Shown: positions 6,204 through 7,698 of the stretch, one piece after another
Position numbering within the stretch: position 1 is the first letter of the stretch
How the letters are laid out: every line of letters starts with the position of its first letter
Assembly: GCA_947379685.1 (NCBI GenBank)
Contig: CANCOG010000232.1
Span: 1-7,698 of the forward strand
DNA length: 7,698 nt
Direction: 5' to 3'
Source of the DNA: Flavipsychrobacter stenotrophus
GTDB lineage: Bacteria; Bacteroidota; Bacteroidia; Chitinophagales; Chitinophagaceae
Program-made: the position numbers and the translations under genes
The notes under the pieces: model-generated
Seen by the model: the letters and a program-made list of their open reading frames with translations, nothing else
Told to the model about the DNA's origin: nothing
The model's database searches: none

Positions 6204-6983
6204 CTACGCCCTCGCCACTATAAACAAATAATCCCCTAATTCATTTTCATATTCCTTCATAATCTGGTTGATCTTTCCGGTTTCAATGTCTTTTGCCAAC
6301 GCTGCAACGCCAGTGATTACCTCTATTTCATCGGCATGAAGACTAAATGCAGAAGCATTGTTTCGTATTTCCGGTACCAGTTATCTTTCTGGTTGAAACT
6401 TACTGGAATACAAAAAGTGATCCTCTAGATCGGGTCTCACAAAGTAGGGTCCAAAACTGACAGACTGGAAGCCGCAATCCATCAACGTGCTTTCCCAAAC
6501 ATCCATGCCAGATGCCAGGCCGGCACAAGTCTCCATCATAATTGGGAAGTAATGGCAGAGCCAGTAACCGCGCATTTGTTCGCCTGTAAATCCGAAGATG
6601 ACAAGTGGTGCTCCAGGCTTTAAAACCCTCCTTACTTCTTTAAGCCCGGCCGCCATATCCTGCCAGTGGTGTATGGTGAGCACGGCAATGGCTCCATCAA
6701 AAAAAGCGTCTGCTATATGTATGCTGCTCGAGTCAGCCTGAATGAATTCTGCATCGGGGCAATTTTCCCTTGCCCGTTCCAGCATAGTTGCAGAAGGGTC
6801 AACACCATATAATGTCAGTCCCTTGGCTGAAAGTGCGGTCAGGTAATTGCCTGTACCACAGCCAATATCCAGATATATCCCGGAATTGTCAGCATTGAGT
6901 AAAGAATACAGTTTTTCTGTTAAAAACGGGTCAGCTTTCCTGGTTACGTTATATGTGGCACCAATCTTGTCGTAAATAATCAT
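6204..6983 (-). pseudogene. Full-length methyltransferase frame with one internal TAA
   Basis: Translation continues in the same frame for 58 codons beyond the TAA at 6381-6383, to a TAG at 6204-6206. This gives LVPEIRNNASAFSLHADEIE and so on, ending EYENELGDYLFIVARA. That matches the C-terminal region of this methyltransferase subfamily as I know it (P.VR..ISSF, then a G.A.L..DI.SGKI segment and a GDY.FIVA end). The total would be 259 codons, normal for a full-length member. Because there is no frame change, one base explains the break: TAA where TAT or TAC (Tyr) would give PERYLVPEIR. The tail has no other stops. This could be a recent nonsense mutation, a sequencing or assembly error, or rarely read-through. 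The tail contains no preferred start of its own. Confidence 0.75.
6381..6983 (-). CDS. Class I SAM-dependent methyltransferase, cut short by an in-frame stop
   Basis: This frame encodes 200 residues of a class I (Rossmann-fold) SAM-dependent methyltransferase of the Methyltransf_11/25 type. The SAM-binding motif I is LDIGCGTGNY (38-47). The acidic motif II region is LYGVDPSATMLERAR (58-72), with D62 expected to contact the ribose. An FDGAIAVLTIHHW strand-loop lies at 95-107, and EVRRVLKPGAPLVI (116-129) is the typical post-motif III segment. The substrate cannot be told from sequence; candidates include a small molecule or quinone-like acceptor. The catalytic core is complete, but the protein ends after FLYSSKFQPER, about 60 residues short of full-length relatives as I remember them. 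The missing part follows in the same frame (see the pseudogene entry). The ATG at 6983 has no Shine-Dalgarno sequence and lies 45 nt after a TAGCTTTG box. Confidence 0.85.
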   Translation of the reverse strand: MIIYDKIGATYNVTRKADPFLTEKLYSLLNADNSGIYLDIGCGTGNYLTALSAKGLTLYGVDPSATMLERARENCPDAEFIQADSSSIHIADAFFDGAIAVLTIHHWQDMAAGLKEVRRVLKPGAPLVIFGFTGEQMRGYWLCHYFPIMMETCAGLASGMDVWESTLMDCGFQSVSFGPYFVRPDLEDHFLYSSKFQPER

Positions 6984-7028
6984 AGGTCAGGCCTGTTTAA
7001 GTAGTTAAGCGTTCTTTGAATGAGAAAA

Positions 7029-7036
7029 CAAAGCTA
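7029..7036 (-). promoter_or_regulatory. Candidate -7 promoter element of the methyltransferase gene
   Basis: Read leftward, 7036-7029 is TAGCTTTG, an exact TAnnTTTG match and identical to the element of the downstream NHL gene. It is 45 nt before the methyltransferase ATG. No TTTG or TTG stands 19-20 bp upstream, so the promoter may be weak or need an activator. Confidence 0.42.
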
Positions 7037-7074
7037 AGAACAATCCTTTTGTTGTGGATTTGCGTATTTAGGCA

Positions 7075-7104
7075 GTACGCTTTTGTACGATGAAGTACGA
7101 AAAT
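7075..7104. repeat. Three GTACG copies at exact 10-bp spacing
   Basis: GTACG occurs at 7075-7079, 7085-7089 and 7095-7099, each separated by five unrelated bases. The 10-bp period places all copies on one face of the helix, as expected for cooperative protein binding. The array lies about 40-65 bp upstream of the leftward methyltransferase -7 box and about 40 bp before the LytTR-like repeats, so it could serve either promoter. No binding protein is assigned, and chance is possible for a 5-bp motif. Confidence 0.4.
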
Positions 7105-7140
7105 GTCCATTCCGCTTCGTTCCTAATTCGCTATTATTGG

Positions 7141-7200
7141 TAACCGTTAATGCCGAAAATCGACCGTTAACGAAATTTTTCGACCGTTAGTGAAGTTATT
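7141..7200 (+). promoter_or_regulatory. Triple 20-bp tandem repeat resembling LytTR regulator sites
   Basis: Three head-to-tail 20-bp units begin at 7141, 7161 and 7181. Their cores are ACCGTTAAT (7143-7151), ACCGTTAAC (7163-7171) and ACCGTTAGT (7183-7191). The first and third fit the LytTR (AgrA/AlgR type) consensus [TA][AC][CA]GTTN[AG][TG] fully, and the second misses only the last base. LytTR regulators bind direct repeats about two helical turns apart, which this 20-bp period fits. The last core ends 18 bp before an exact -7 box at 7210-7217 and so occupies the -33 position, a layout typical of activator-dependent promoters. The regulator itself is not in the window. Confidence 0.5.
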
Positions 7201-7209
7201 TTGGAAAAA

Positions 7210-7217
7210 TATGTTTG
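7210..7217 (+). promoter_or_regulatory. Candidate -7 element of the LytTR-like rightward promoter
   Basis: TATGTTTG matches TAnnTTTG exactly. There is no TTTG at -33; that position is taken by the third ACCGTTAGT core. Transcription would start near 7223 and run through a leader of about 100 nt before the ATG at 7326. The leader contains a small hairpin CCGTT (7281-7285)/AACGG (7292-7296) and a 12-codon reading frame at 7269-7307 of doubtful meaning. Confidence 0.4.
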
Positions 7218-7325
7218 TTGAGTGAAATTTACATTCGAATAACAAATGTGAATAGAAGATAAAATATTATGGACGTAATGCCGTTTAAGATAACGGGGAA
7301 TTTATAAACCATTAAATTCAAATGT

Positions 7326-7550
7326 ATGAGAAAGCAACATCCGCAGGCACCGAGGCCCATGCAATACGAAGACAACACGTGGATCAGCTCCCTTTCAAAG
7401 CCCCCACGGTTTAAAGACCCGGATATTACATTTAGCAGGAAACTAATAACTGATTTGGCTCATTCCATATACGAAACCAATGTTACGGAATCATGTTACA
7501 TCTGGAATTTTGGCTACAATAGTGGAAATATTCGGGCGGTCAGTACATAA
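7326..7550 (+). CDS. Small ORF of unknown function downstream of the LytTR-like sites
   Basis: I do not recognise this 74-codon product. It begins MRKQHPQAPRPMQYEDNTW and is basic and proline-rich at first, then has a plausible helical stretch FSRKLITDLAHSIYE (about 37-51). There is no signal peptide, membrane segment or known motif. Codon use in the first 50 codons is mixed, with C and G common at third positions, as in the neighbouring genes. The last third looks less protein-like, and its end is overlapped by a leftward ORF (from 7514). It may therefore be a gene 5' end truncated by a rearrangement near 7500, or spurious. In its favour are its place as the first ORF after the LytTR-like promoter and the lack of any alternative gene there. 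The start has no Shine-Dalgarno sequence. Confidence 0.4.
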   Translation: MRKQHPQAPRPMQYEDNTWISSLSKPPRFKDPDITFSRKLITDLAHSIYETNVTESCYIWNFGYNSGNIRAVST

Positions 7551-7657
7551 GGAACGATGATAAAATAAAGTACACCAACTGTCTTGTTCTTTTCCATTTC
7601 TGCTTCGTTGAAAAAGTCTTTAAATAGTTCACTATTCGCAGATTTTTCGCCTCGCAT
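7514..7657 (-). CDS. Doubtful small leftward ORF, possibly the 3' end of a gene beyond the window
   Basis: Read leftward, the frame is open from the window edge (7696) to a TAG at 7514-7516, 60 codons in all. The first ATG, at 7657, gives 47 residues starting MRGEKSANSELFKDFFNEAE. It ends with a hydrophobic stretch, KTVGVLYFIIVPYVLTARIF, that could span a membrane. Because there is no stop before the edge, it could be the C-terminus of a longer gene. It overlaps the end of the rightward 74-codon ORF by 37 bp. It also contains both arms of the terminal inverted repeat, which makes a normal coding origin less certain. No family is recognised. Confidence 0.22.
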   Translation of the reverse strand: MRGEKSANSELFKDFFNEAEMEKNKTVGVLYFIIVPYVLTARIFPLL

Positions 7658-7698
7658 AAAAGAAAAATAACTTCGCCATTTGGTGTACTTTATTTTAT
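7560..7698. repeat. Perfect 19-bp inverted repeat bounding the last 139 bases
   Basis: The left arm, 7560-7578, reads ATAAAATAAAGTACACCAA. The right arm, 7680-7698, is its exact reverse complement and coincides with the end of the window. The arms enclose 101 bp with no recognisable transposase fragment. Pairing fails inward at the next base (C7579 against T7679). Outward extension cannot be judged because the sequence ends. It could be a small transposable element without its own transposase (MITE-like), one end of an insertion sequence, or a fold-back assembly artefact. Confidence 0.85.

Noticed and set aside
7141..7200. Possible mini CRISPR array from three 20-bp repeats
   Set aside because: Only about 9 bp are conserved per unit, there are no spacers of normal size, and no cas genes are present. 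A regulator-binding array explains it better.
7269..7307. A 12-codon reading frame (MDVMPFKITGNL) in the leader before 7326
   Set aside because: It is too short to support as a gene, with no ribosome-binding site and no attenuator structure beyond a 5-bp hairpin.

Overview
The window looks like a chromosomal segment from a Bacteroidota bacterium, most likely in or near the Chitinophagales/Sphingobacteriales (the lower rank is inference). Three signs support this. One secreted protein ends in a type IX secretion (T9SS) sorting domain, a system confined to this phylum. Several genes have the Bacteroidota -7 promoter element TAnnTTTG, once with a TTTG 20 bp upstream. Start codons mostly lack Shine-Dalgarno sequences.

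Layout: a non-coding lead-in (1-330) precedes two rightward genes. These are mtaB, a tRNA methylthiotransferase (331-1611), and a compact GreA/GreB-type transcription elongation factor (1767-2219). They converge on a run of leftward genes. Read in their own direction these are a class I SAM-dependent methyltransferase (start 6983), a secreted six-unit NHL beta-propeller with an Ig-like domain and T9SS tail (start about 6101), an exported protein of unknown function (start about 4360), and a prohibitin-like SPFH membrane protein (3278-2376). The gaps between the leftward genes (100-210 bp) and their separate candidate promoters suggest several transcription units rather than one operon. A weak intrinsic terminator follows the SPFH gene.

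The methyltransferase reading frame is interrupted. A single in-frame TAA at 6381-6383 cuts it at 200 codons, yet 58 more family-like codons continue in the same frame to a TAG at 6204-6206. This is a nonsense mutation, a sequencing error or, less likely, a recoding site.

The right end (6984-7698) is the least ordinary part. It is a regulatory region with three GTACG copies at exactly 10-bp spacing, then three 20-bp tandem units whose ACCGTTAnn cores match the LytTR response-regulator consensus. The last unit sits where the -33 element of a rightward promoter would lie. Downstream is a 74-codon ORF of unknown function, a weaker leftward ORF overlapping its end, and a perfect 19-bp inverted repeat whose outer arm is the last 19 bases of the window.

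I see no defence system, CRISPR array, integrase, transposase or RNA gene. The best leads are the LytTR-like control region with its unknown target and the interrupted methyltransferase. Neither amounts to a demonstrated new system.
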